A stretch of DNA of 5,626 nucleotides, taken from positions 1-5,626 of the forward strand of contig JAHIZR010000301.1 of the NCBI GenBank assembly GCA_018814465.1, given 5' to 3'. Origin of the DNA: a bacterium. Lineage in GTDB: Bacteria > Electryoneota > RPQS01. Shown here piece by piece: positions 1 to 5,626 of the stretch. The translations under genes and the position numbers were made by a program. Position 1 is the first letter of the stretch; the number at the start of each line of letters is the position of its first letter. The notes beneath the pieces were generated by a model. That model saw only the letters and a list, made by a program, of their open reading frames with translations. It made no database searches and had not been told where the DNA came from.

Positions 1-632
1 ATGCGCAGATTGAACGGCTGCTGCCGGTGCTTGAGGGGCTTGGCGACCGCATCCGGATTCCGGTTTCGGTTGATACGAGTTCGGCGCAGGTCGCGGGAAC
101 CTGTATCGCAGCGGGGGCCTCGATTGTGAATGATATCTCGGGATTTCGGAATGATAACAGATTGCCGGCGGTCTGCGCGCAAGCCCGCTGCGGAGTCGTG
201 CTGATGCATATCAAAGGCATGCCGAAAGATATGCAGGATAATACGGATTATTCGGATTTGCTTGCCGAAGTGTCGGCGTCTCTTCGGGAAAGCTGTAAGA
301 TCGCCGTCGCAGCAGGCGTTCCGCGGGAAGCTATTGTTGTTGATCCGGGAATCGGTTTTGGCAAGAATTTTCGGCAGAACTACCTGCTGCTGGGAAAGCT
401 TCGCGCATTGCAGGGGCTTGCACAGGGAGTGCTGGTGGGAACTTCGCGCAAGGCATTTACAGGAGAGTTCAGCGGTCTGCCCGCCGAATCGCGTCAATAC
501 CCCACAGCCGCAACGGTGGCGATTTCAATCTTGAACGGCGCCGATATTGTTCGCGTGCATGATGTATATGAAATGAAGCAGGTGCGAGACATCTGTGACC
601 GATACCGTGAAGTCAACACTCCCAACGCCTGA
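1..632 (+). CDS. folP: Dihydropteroate synthase, 5' end missing
   Basis: Condenses 6-hydroxymethyl-7,8-dihydropterin diphosphate with p-aminobenzoate to give 7,8-dihydropteroate in cytoplasmic folate synthesis; the family is the sulfonamide target. The frame is open from base 3 and ends at TGA 630-632, giving 209 visible residues. Seen in order are the pterin-site strand VSVDTS (visible residues 21-26), NDISGF (43-48), LMHIKGMPKDMQ, DPGIGFGKN, the GTSRK loop that carries the substrate-binding lysine, and the C-terminal VRVHDV with its conserved Arg and His. The family is usually about 270-280 residues, so roughly the first 70 are outside the window, including the diphosphate-binding NVTPDSF-type loop. 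The GTG at 27 lies inside the conserved fold and is not the true start. The 3' end overlaps rimI by 38 bases in another frame, suggesting co-transcription. No damage is visible. Identification is firm from the motifs; the start cannot be seen. Confidence 0.96.
   Translation, partial: AQIERLLPVLEGLGDRIRIPVSVDTSSAQVAGTCIAAGASIVNDISGFRNDNRLPAVCAQARCGVVLMHIKGMPKDMQDNTDYSDLLAEVSASLRESCKIAVAAGVPREAIVVDPGIGFGKNFRQNYLLLGKLRALQGLAQGVLVGTSRKAFTGEFSGLPAESRQYPTAATVAISILNGADIVRVHDVYEMKQVRDICDRYREVNTPNA
580..584 (+). promoter_or_regulatory. Probable ribosome binding site of rimI
   Basis: AGGTG lies 10 bases before the GTG at 595, inside the folP coding sequence. It is the best Shine-Dalgarno-like stretch near the gene and favours GTG 595 over the in-frame GTG at 607. 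It is a short match and could be chance. Confidence 0.4.
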
Positions 633-1089
633 GTACGAAATCAAACCGCTGACGGCGGATCATTTGCATGAGGTGGTGAAGATCGAGAAGGCTTCATTCA
701 GCGATCCGTGGCCGGAAAGCGCTTTCCGCAATCTGATGATCCAGACGAGAAACAACTGGGCGATTCTGATCGGCGGAGATGTTGCCGGTTATTTGGTGAC
801 GCAGTGGGTGTTGGATGAGATTCATATCCTGAATCTCGCTGTGTCGGAACGTTTTCGGCGGCGGGGGCTGGCGGCGGCTTTGATGTCGTTCCTGATCAAG
901 TCGGGTCAGAAGAAAAAGAGCCGCGATATGTATCTGGAAGTCAGAGCGTCCAACGATGCGGCGCGCGCACTCTATGCGAAATTCGGTTTCTCGCCGTTAG
1001 GAATGCGGAAATCCTATTACGCCGATGGTGAGGATGCGATGGTGCTGCATAAGCGCATCCCTCGAAGCAGAGAAAAAGGAGAAGAGTGA
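595..1089 (+). CDS. rimI: RimI-type GNAT N-acetyltransferase
   Basis: GNAT-fold enzyme that transfers acetyl from acetyl-CoA to a protein N-terminus; the namesake substrate is ribosomal protein S18. The 164 residues show the RimI-like IEKASFSDPW (30-39), the acetyl-CoA loop RRRGLA (88-93, the R/Q-x-x-G-x-A motif), then EVRASNDAA and ALYAKFGF. Glu115 and Tyr127 are 12 residues apart, the same spacing as the catalytic Glu103/Tyr115 pair of E. coli RimI. The C-terminal YYADGEDAMVL is also typical. The start is probably GTG 595; GTG 607 would remove four residues. Conserved sequence begins near residue 15, so later starts are unlikely. It overlaps folP by 38 bases and stops three bases before accD. 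Bacterial rimI often sits with the t6A genes tsaB or tsaD, but here it lies between folate and lipid genes. The fold is certain and the RimI subfamily very likely; the in vivo substrate is inferred. Confidence 0.9.
   Translation: MTDTVKSTLPTPEYEIKPLTADHLHEVVKIEKASFSDPWPESAFRNLMIQTRNNWAILIGGDVAGYLVTQWVLDEIHILNLAVSERFRRRGLAAALMSFLIKSGQKKKSRDMYLEVRASNDAARALYAKFGFSPLGMRKSYYADGEDAMVLHKRIPRSREKGEE
1076..1081 (+). promoter_or_regulatory. Ribosome binding site of accD
   Basis: AAGGAG within a purine-rich run at the end of rimI, 11 bases before the accD ATG at 1093. It is the strongest Shine-Dalgarno-like sequence I found in the window, and it supports this start and translation from a shared rimI-accD message. 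Confidence 0.7.
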
Positions 1090-1092
1090 TAA

Positions 1093-1953
1093 ATGGCGAT
1101 TGAATGGTTCAAACGGGATGAAGCGGCCTTTTCACCGACTCAGAAGAAGACATCGGAAGATGCCCTCTGGATTAAGTGCGATTCGTGCAGTGAAATTGTC
1201 TTCAAGCGCGAATTGGAGAAAAAGCTGCTGGTCTGTCCGAAGTGTTCGAATCACTTCGCGATGGACGGCGAGAAGTATATTGAAATACTTACGGACAAGG
1301 ATTCGTGGACTGAAATCGGCGCCAATTTGAGATCTCAGGATCCTCTGTCGTTCCGGGATCAGAAGAAATACAGCGAACGGCTCAGCTCTGCCATCAAGAC
1401 CACCGGCAAGAACGAGGCCATAACGGTTGGCAGATGCACGATCGACTCGATTTCCGTCGTGCTGGGCATTATGGAATTTTCTTTTATGGGCGGCAGTGTG
1501 GGGAGCGTCGTCGGCGAGAAAATCGCCCGCGCGGTCGACACCGCGATTCAGGATCGCAGCGGATTGATCTTGATTTCGCGATCAGGCGGGATGCGGATGC
1601 AGGAGGGGATGGTCTCGCTGATGCAGATGGCGAAGGCCAGTGTTAAGCTGACGCAGCTAAGTGAAGCGAAGCTGCCGTACATTTCGATTTTGACGCATCC
1701 GACGACCGGCGGCACGACGGCGAGTTTCTCGATGCAGGGGGACGTGATCATCGCGGAGCCGGGAGCGCTGATCGGTTTCGCCGGACCGCGAGTGATAAAA
1801 CAGACCATCGGACAGGATTTGCCCGACGGATTTCAAAGGAGCGAGTTTTTGCTGGAGAAGGGTTTTCTTGATCGTGTTGTGCATCGTAAGGATCTGCGGC
1901 AAACGGTTGTGCAGGTGCTCCGCTTCGCGATGAAGGATAACGATTCCGCATGA
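1093..1953 (+). CDS. accD: Acetyl-CoA carboxylase carboxyltransferase subunit beta
   Basis: With AccA, forms the cytoplasmic carboxyltransferase that moves carboxyl from carboxybiotin to acetyl-CoA, giving malonyl-CoA for fatty acid synthesis. The 286 residues are close to the usual bacterial length (about 280-305). An N-terminal four-cysteine zinc ribbon is intact: Cys29, Cys32, Cys48, Cys51 (C-x2-C, 15 residues, C-x2-C). The crotonase-like carboxyltransferase core follows, with FMGGSVGSVVGEK, SGGMRMQEG (164-172), LTHPTTGGTTASF (200-212) and AEPGALIGFAGPRVI. The C-terminal QRSEFLLEKGFLDRVVHR is also typical. One oddity is Met167, where most family members have Ala (SGGARMQEG). The ATG at 1093 follows the rimI stop by three bases and has a good ribosome binding site. 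The partner accA is not in the window, and no folC follows, unlike in enterobacteria. Identification is firm. Confidence 0.98.
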   Translation: MAIEWFKRDEAAFSPTQKKTSEDALWIKCDSCSEIVFKRELEKKLLVCPKCSNHFAMDGEKYIEILTDKDSWTEIGANLRSQDPLSFRDQKKYSERLSSAIKTTGKNEAITVGRCTIDSISVVLGIMEFSFMGGSVGSVVGEKIARAVDTAIQDRSGLILISRSGGMRMQEGMVSLMQMAKASVKLTQLSEAKLPYISILTHPTTGGTTASFSMQGDVIIAEPGALIGFAGPRVIKQTIGQDLPDGFQRSEFLLEKGFLDRVVHRKDLRQTVVQVLRFAMKDNDSA

Positions 1954-2146
1954 GCATATCCCCAATATCATAGGGGGAATTGTGCCCCGTCTCGCCGAGC
2001 CGGGCTAAGCACAGAAATTGTCCGGCAATCGAGTCCCAAAAGGTGCGCAACCCGGCCGGAATCTTTTCTCTTTACTAAATGCTTGCCAAACTTCAGCCAA
2101 GTCCCTTCAACAACGTGAGTTCATAGTTTATTTCTGAGATGTATTC
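1954..2146 (+). other. Intergenic region between accD and surE
   Basis: This is the only substantial gap in the window. Its first part (about 1959-2029) contains three inverted repeats. It then holds the 8-base palindrome CCGGCCGG at 2052-2059, followed by a pyrimidine-rich, more AT-rich stretch up to surE. I found no convincing open reading frame on either strand, no tRNA and no riboswitch core that I recognise. No -35/-10 pair with acceptable spacing stands out: TTGCCA at 2083-2088 has no matching -10 about 17 bases on, and CATAGT at 2122-2127 has no matching -35. By position it should contain the end of the folP-rimI-accD message and the promoter of surE-guaA-glmS, but that is inference. 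Confidence 0.6.
1981..2013 (+). terminator. Imperfect hairpin after accD, possible transcript end
   Basis: TGTGC (1981-1985) pairs with GCACA (2009-2013), CCCG (1986-1989) with CGGG (2001-2004), and CTC (1991-1993) with GAG (1997-1999) around a three-base GCC loop. A CTAA bulge (2005-2008) and one T/C mismatch interrupt it, for 12 pairs in total. It starts 28 bases after the accD stop. No T-run follows on either strand, so it is not a classic intrinsic terminator. It could be a 3'-end stabiliser, part of a factor-dependent terminator, or chance. A weaker TCCCC/GGGGA stem lies just upstream (1959-1963 with 1974-1978), and ATTG/CAAT (2017-2020 with 2026-2029) just downstream. Confidence 0.35.
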
Positions 2147-2920
2147 ATGAGAATCCTGATCTCCAATGACGACGGCATTCATGCCGTGGGCTTGATTGAG
2201 CTGGTCAAGGCTTTGCATGGCTTGGGCGAGATCTGGGTTGTCGCGCCGGACCGGGAGCAGTCCGCAGTCGGTCACTCGATCACGCTGTCCGAACCGATTC
2301 GTTTGTATCCGGCTAAAGTTGAGTTTGCCGATTATGCGTTTGCGATCAGCGGCACTCCGGCGGACTGCGTGAAGCTTGCGATCACGGAACTGATGCCTGA
2401 ACGCCCGGATATCGTTATTTCGGGAATCAATCGCGGCGAGAATACCGGGATCTCGGTGATCTACTCCGGCACGGTGTCGGCGGCGACGGAAGGAACGATC
2501 AACGGAATACCTTCGCTGGCGGTCTCGCTTGACTCCTTTACTTCGACGGATTACTTGTATGCGGGGAAAGTCGCCCGACGATTCGCGGAAGTTGCTTTCA
2601 CAAATGGACTGCCCGACGGAACCTTGCTGAATATCAATGTTCCCGCGCTTCCTCCCGAACAGATCAAGGGAGTGAAGGTCGCGCGGCAGGGAAGAGCGCG
2701 CTTTCAGGAGACGTTTATCGAGCGCGATGATCCGCGCGGCAGACGCTATTACTGGATGGACGGGGATAAAGTCGCGCATGCGGAGACGGATACGGATGGC
2801 GCCGCGTTGAAGCAGGGTTATATTTCTGTTACACCGATTCGTCTCGATTTAACACATCACGCATTCATTGATGAGATGAAGCTTTGGCCGTTTCAGCTTG
2901 AGGAACTTGCCGCCGGATGA
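2147..2920 (+). CDS. surE: 5'/3'-nucleotidase SurE
   Basis: Metal-dependent phosphatase that dephosphorylates nucleoside 5'- and 3'-monophosphates; in E. coli it is linked to stationary-phase survival and some homologues also cut short polyphosphate. The 257 residues match the usual 250-260. The metal site is complete: NDDG (7-10, ligands Asp8 and Asp9), Ser39 in APDREQSAVGHS, and Asn95 in SGINRGENTG (92-101). Also typical are SGTPADCV (68-75), YSGTVSAATEG (106-116), LLNINVP, and a late DGAALKQGYISVTPI strand. The start is fixed because an in-frame TGA lies at 2135-2137, just before ATG 2147. The ribosome binding site is weak (GAG at 2136-2138). It is probably the first gene of a unit with guaA, since its stop overlaps the guaA start in ATGA. 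The common proteobacterial neighbour pcm is absent. Family assignment is firm; substrate preference is not visible. Confidence 0.97.
   Translation: MRILISNDDGIHAVGLIELVKALHGLGEIWVVAPDREQSAVGHSITLSEPIRLYPAKVEFADYAFAISGTPADCVKLAITELMPERPDIVISGINRGENTGISVIYSGTVSAATEGTINGIPSLAVSLDSFTSTDYLYAGKVARRFAEVAFTNGLPDGTLLNINVPALPPEQIKGVKVARQGRARFQETFIERDDPRGRRYYWMDGDKVAHAETDTDGAALKQGYISVTPIRLDLTHHAFIDEMKLWPFQLEELAAG
2900..2904 (+). promoter_or_regulatory. Ribosome binding site of guaA inside surE
   Basis: GAGGA within the last codons of surE, 12 bases before the guaA ATG at 2917. The spacing is slightly long. With the ATGA overlap it fits translational coupling, in which ribosomes ending surE can restart on guaA. 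Confidence 0.5.
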
Positions 2921-4458
2921 CGCATACCGAACGCATCGCGATCCTTGACTTTGGTTCGCAGACGACGCAGTTGATTGCGAGAAGACTGCGCGAACTGGGA
3001 ATCTACTGCGAGATTCTGCCTTTCAGTACCGAGACGGAGGCGGTGCTTACTCGCGAGACGCGGGGGATAATTTTTTCCGGGGGTCCGTCGAGCGTACTCT
3101 CGAAGGACGCGCCGAAGCCGGACAGCGCGCTTTACGAAAGCGGTTTGCCGATGCTGGGTATCTGTTACGGCATGCAGTTGATGGGGCAGTATTTCGGATC
3201 GCCGGTCGTTCCGGGCGCGCAGGGTGAATTCGGACCGGCCCGGATTTCACTCGACAAGAGCAGCGGATTCTGGCAGCATCTGGGATCGGCGATGGATGTC
3301 TGGATGAGTCACGGTGATCATCTGGAATCGGTTGCCGAGCCGCTGCGGCTGATCGCTTCCAGTGAGTCGGAAATCGTCTCCGCGGTCGCGCATAATAAGC
3401 TTCCGGTCTATGGAGTGCAGTTTCATCCGGAGGTGACGCATACGGTTCGCGGCGCCGAACTGCTGAAGAATTTCGCTTATGAGATTTGCGGCTGTACGGG
3501 CGGCTGGTCGATGGAGTCTTTTATTGACAGCGCCGTCAAAGACATTCGCCATACGGTTGGGGATAAGCCTGTCTTATGCGCATTGTCGGGCGGACTGGAT
3601 TCATCCGTGACGGCAAAGCTGCTGGCGAAGGCGATTCCGGGACAAGTGGTCTGCATTCATGTCGATACGGGATTGAATCGCAAGCATGAACGTCAGCAAG
3701 TTGAGGAGATGTTCAAACGTGAGGGAACGGTCGAGCTCGATGTGGTTGACGCCGGCGCGGAGTTCTATGGCGCGCTTGCTGGCGTGACGGATCCGGAACA
3801 AAAGCGCAAAATCGTCGGGCGTGAATTCATCGAAGTCTTCCAGCGCGAAGCGGCGAAGTTAAAGGATGTCAAGTTTCTGGCTCAGGGCACGCTTTATCCG
3901 GATGTGATCGAAAGCGTTTCGGTGCGGGGGCCGTCCGCGACGATTAAGTCTCATCATAATGTCGGCGGACTGCCGGAGAGTCTGCACATGACATTAATCG
4001 AGCCGTTAAGAGAGTTATTCAAGGATGAAGTGCGGCATTTGGGCGGGCTGCTTGAATTGCCCGATGAAATTCTGCACCGGCATCCCTTTCCGGGGCCGGG
4101 ACTCTCAGTGCGGGTCTTAGGGGAAGTGACAAAAGAGCGCTGTGATATTCTGCGGGAAGCGGATGCGATTTACATGGAGGAATTAGTGAAATCCGGCTGG
4201 TATCGCAAGACCCGGCAGGCCTTCGCGGTGCTGCTTCCGGTGCGGTCGGTCGGCGTGATGGGAGATGAACGGACCTATGAGAACGCCTGTGTTTTGCGGG
4301 CGGTTGACACGGACGATTTCATGACGGCGAAGTTTACCGAGTTTCCCTATGATTTGCTGGCGAAGATAGCCAGCAGGATTGCGAATGAAGTGCGCGGCAT
4401 TAATCGCGTAACTTATGATATCAGCACCAAGCCGCCGGCGACGGTGGAGTGGGAATAG
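2917..4458 (+). CDS. guaA: GMP synthase (glutamine-hydrolysing)
   Basis: Converts XMP to GMP using ATP and ammonia from glutamine, the last step of de novo GMP synthesis, in the cytoplasm. The 513 residues are normal for the single-chain two-domain enzyme. The N-terminal class I amidotransferase domain (about 5-190) has an intact triad: Cys83 in GICYGMQ, and His170 and Glu172 in VQFHPEV. The ATP-pyrophosphatase domain begins near residue 205 with the P-loop SGGLDSS (224-230), then HVDTGLNRKHE, AQGTLYPDVIES and SHHNVGGLPE. The C-terminal XMP-binding and dimerisation domain carries RHPFPGPGLSVRVLGE, and the chain ends in the conserved KPPATVEWE. The ATG shares four bases with the surE stop; the residues that follow (ERIAILDFGSQ) are the expected N-terminus, which fixes the start. 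glmS follows after 36 bases. No key residue is missing. Confidence 0.99.
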   Translation: MTHTERIAILDFGSQTTQLIARRLRELGIYCEILPFSTETEAVLTRETRGIIFSGGPSSVLSKDAPKPDSALYESGLPMLGICYGMQLMGQYFGSPVVPGAQGEFGPARISLDKSSGFWQHLGSAMDVWMSHGDHLESVAEPLRLIASSESEIVSAVAHNKLPVYGVQFHPEVTHTVRGAELLKNFAYEICGCTGGWSMESFIDSAVKDIRHTVGDKPVLCALSGGLDSSVTAKLLAKAIPGQVVCIHVDTGLNRKHERQQVEEMFKREGTVELDVVDAGAEFYGALAGVTDPEQKRKIVGREFIEVFQREAAKLKDVKFLAQGTLYPDVIESVSVRGPSATIKSHHNVGGLPESLHMTLIEPLRELFKDEVRHLGGLLELPDEILHRHPFPGPGLSVRVLGEVTKERCDILREADAIYMEELVKSGWYRKTRQAFAVLLPVRSVGVMGDERTYENACVLRAVDTDDFMTAKFTEFPYDLLAKIASRIANEVRGINRVTYDISTKPPATVEWE

Positions 4459-4494
4459 CTGGAATTTTTTTGATGAGCTCAGAGAGAATATAAT
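4459..4494 (+). other. Short AT-rich spacer and leader of glmS
   Basis: A 36-base gap holding a run of seven T (4465-4471), a GAGCTC palindrome (4475-4480) and a purine stretch AGAGAGA (4481-4487), which is the likely but weak ribosome binding site, seven bases before the ATG. No GC-rich stem precedes the T-run, so it does not look like a terminator. The gap is too short for the glmS ribozyme, so read-through from guaA is the simplest reading. Confidence 0.5.
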
Positions 4495-5626
4495 ATGTGC
4501 GGAATAATCGGATATGCGGGATCGCGGGATTCGATTTCCATTCTTATCAGCGGACTGAAAAGAATGGAATATCGCGGCTATGATTCCGCGGGTGTGGCCG
4601 TTATCGGAGCGAACGGCATCGAAATAGAAAAAGATGCTGGCAAAGTTGCGAATCTCGAAAAGCTGTTGAGCAAGTCCAAGATCAAAGGCACAACGGGAAT
4701 CGGACATACAAGATGGGCGACGCATGGTGTTCCCAACCAGATCAACGCGCATCCGCATTCCGATGACACCGAGTCGATCGTGCTGGTTCACAACGGGATC
4801 ATCGAGAACTACGGTTCGCTGCGCACCGAACTCGAAAAGTCCGGACATCGCTTTACGACGGATACCGATACGGAAACGATCGCTCACCTGATTGCGGAGT
4901 TCAACAGCGGAGATTTGGTCGAAGCGGTGCAAAGAGCGTTGTCGCTGGTGCGGGGAACCTATGGCTTGGCGATTCTTTCGAGTAAGGATCCCGAAACGAT
5001 CGTTGCCGCGCGGCTGGGATCGCCGATGGTGATCGGTCACGGGAAGGGCGAGAATTTTGTCGCGTCCGATCCGGTCGCTTTTATGCACTATACGCGCGAC
5101 GTCTCTTTTATGGAGGACGGTGAGATCGCGGTGATTACGGCGTCCTCGGTGGAGTACAGAACCTTAAGCAACGAGGTGATTGACAAAAAGCTTGAGCAGT
5201 TGACGTTCGATATCGCGGCGATCGAGAAGAGCGGTTATCCGCATTTCATGATCAAGGAAATTTGCGAGCAGCCGAAGACGATTTCGGACTCGATGCGCGG
5301 CCGGATTCTGCGGGAAGAGGGAACGGTGAAGTTCGGAGGATTAAGCACGGTGGAGGATGATCTGCGCAAGGCGAAGCGGATTATTCTGCTGGGCTGCGGC
5401 ACAAGCTGGCATGCGGGACTGGTCGGGGAATATCTGTTTGAGGAATTGGCGGGAATCCCCACCGAAGTCGAGTACGCTTCCGAGTTCCGCTATCGCTCTC
5501 CGATTCTGGAGCCGGGAACGATTGTGATGGCGATTTCCCAATCCGGCGAGACGGCGGATACCTTGGCGGCGGTGCGCGAGGCAAAACGTTATGGCAGTCC
5601 CGTTATCGGAATTTGCAACGTGGTCG
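4495..5626 (+). CDS. glmS: Glucosamine-6-phosphate synthase, 3' end missing
   Basis: Makes glucosamine-6-phosphate from fructose-6-phosphate and glutamine, the entry to UDP-GlcNAc for peptidoglycan and lipid A-type glycans, in the cytoplasm. I read it directly: ATG 4495 opens a stop-free frame to the window edge, 377 codons of a family norm near 600-610, so about 230 residues are missing, including most of the second sugar-isomerase (SIS) domain. The start MCGIIGYAG leaves Cys2 as the N-terminal nucleophile after Met removal, typical of class II (Ntn) amidotransferases, and fixes the start. Further glutaminase motifs are YRGYDSAG, HTRWATHG (71-78), HNGIIENY (99-106, oxyanion Asn100-Gly101) and TDTDTE with Asp125. 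HFMIKEICEQP leads into the first SIS domain, with LGCGTSWHAG (299-308), ASEFRYR and ISQSGETADT (347-356). It follows guaA closely, probably in the same unit. Identification is firm. Confidence 0.98.
   Translation, partial: MCGIIGYAGSRDSISILISGLKRMEYRGYDSAGVAVIGANGIEIEKDAGKVANLEKLLSKSKIKGTTGIGHTRWATHGVPNQINAHPHSDDTESIVLVHNGIIENYGSLRTELEKSGHRFTTDTDTETIAHLIAEFNSGDLVEAVQRALSLVRGTYGLAILSSKDPETIVAARLGSPMVIGHGKGENFVASDPVAFMHYTRDVSFMEDGEIAVITASSVEYRTLSNEVIDKKLEQLTFDIAAIEKSGYPHFMIKEICEQPKTISDSMRGRILREEGTVKFGGLSTVEDDLRKAKRIILLGCGTSWHAGLVGEYLFEELAGIPTEVEYASEFRYRSPILEPGTIVMAISQSGETADTLAAVREAKRYGSPVIGICNVV

Noticed and set aside
27..29. GTG as a start for folP
   Set aside because: The frame is open to the window edge, and residues before this codon (AQIERLLP) match the conserved dihydropteroate synthase helix. 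The true start is upstream of the window.
2052..2059. CCGGCCGG palindrome followed by a pyrimidine-rich stretch as an intrinsic terminator
   Set aside because: The palindrome has no loop and cannot fold on itself as a normal hairpin, and the following tract is broken by C and A.
2083..2111. TTGCCA as the -35 element of a surE promoter
   Set aside because: At 16-18 bases downstream there is only CTTCAACA, with no resemblance to a -10 box. No promoter could be supported.
2093..2779. A 228-codon minus-strand open frame opposite surE
   Set aside because: It is Arg-rich with no recognisable motif and almost wholly antisense to an intact SurE with all metal ligands. It is a shadow frame.
4489..4494. 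Perfect TATAAT directly before the glmS ATG
   Set aside because: A promoter here would start transcription inside the glmS coding sequence, and only a T-run lies at the -35 distance. It is probably a by-product of the AT-rich leader.
4459..4494. glmS ribozyme/riboswitch or guaA terminator in the T-rich spacer
   Set aside because: 36 bases are too few for the ribozyme core, and the seven-T run has no GC-rich stem before it.
4183..5088. A 301-codon open frame on the minus strand across the guaA end and glmS start
   Set aside because: It lies opposite two firmly identified genes, its translation is rich in Arg, His and Ile with no recognisable domain, and it spans the guaA-glmS junction. It is best explained as a shadow of codon bias.

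Overview
The window is an ordinary stretch of bacterial housekeeping genes. All are on the plus strand and tightly packed, and the only sizeable gap is 193 bases. I found no mobile element, CRISPR array, tRNA, rRNA or defence module, and nothing that amounts to a new biological system. Moderate GC (mid-50s by eye), occasional GTG starts and short or overlapping junctions fit a free-living bacterium. The gene order folP-rimI-accD / surE-guaA-glmS does not match the arrangements I know from Proteobacteria or Firmicutes, where accD is often followed by folC, surE by pcm, and rimI lies with the tsa genes. A less-studied lineage is possible, but I cannot assign a taxon.

Layout: (1) 1-632 is the 3' part of folP (dihydropteroate synthase, folate synthesis). 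(2) 595-1089 is rimI-type N-acetyltransferase, overlapping folP by 38 bases. (3) 1093-1953 is accD (acetyl-CoA carboxylase carboxyltransferase beta subunit), starting three bases after rimI. These three look like one transcription unit. (4) 1954-2146 is non-coding, with an imperfect hairpin and two weaker ones; it probably separates two transcription units. (5) 2147-2920 is surE (5'/3'-nucleotidase). (6) 2917-4458 is guaA (GMP synthase), overlapping surE by four bases (ATGA). (7) 4495-5626 is the 5' two-thirds of glmS (glucosamine-6-phosphate synthase), cut by the window edge and 36 bases after guaA. The second group also looks like one unit.

Functionally, the first block joins folate synthesis, protein acetylation and the first step of fatty acid synthesis. 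The second joins a nucleotide phosphatase, the last step of GMP synthesis, and the entry into amino-sugar (cell-wall) synthesis. GuaA and GlmS are both glutamine amidotransferases, of unrelated classes. All recognised catalytic motifs that fall within the window are intact, so no gene looks decayed.
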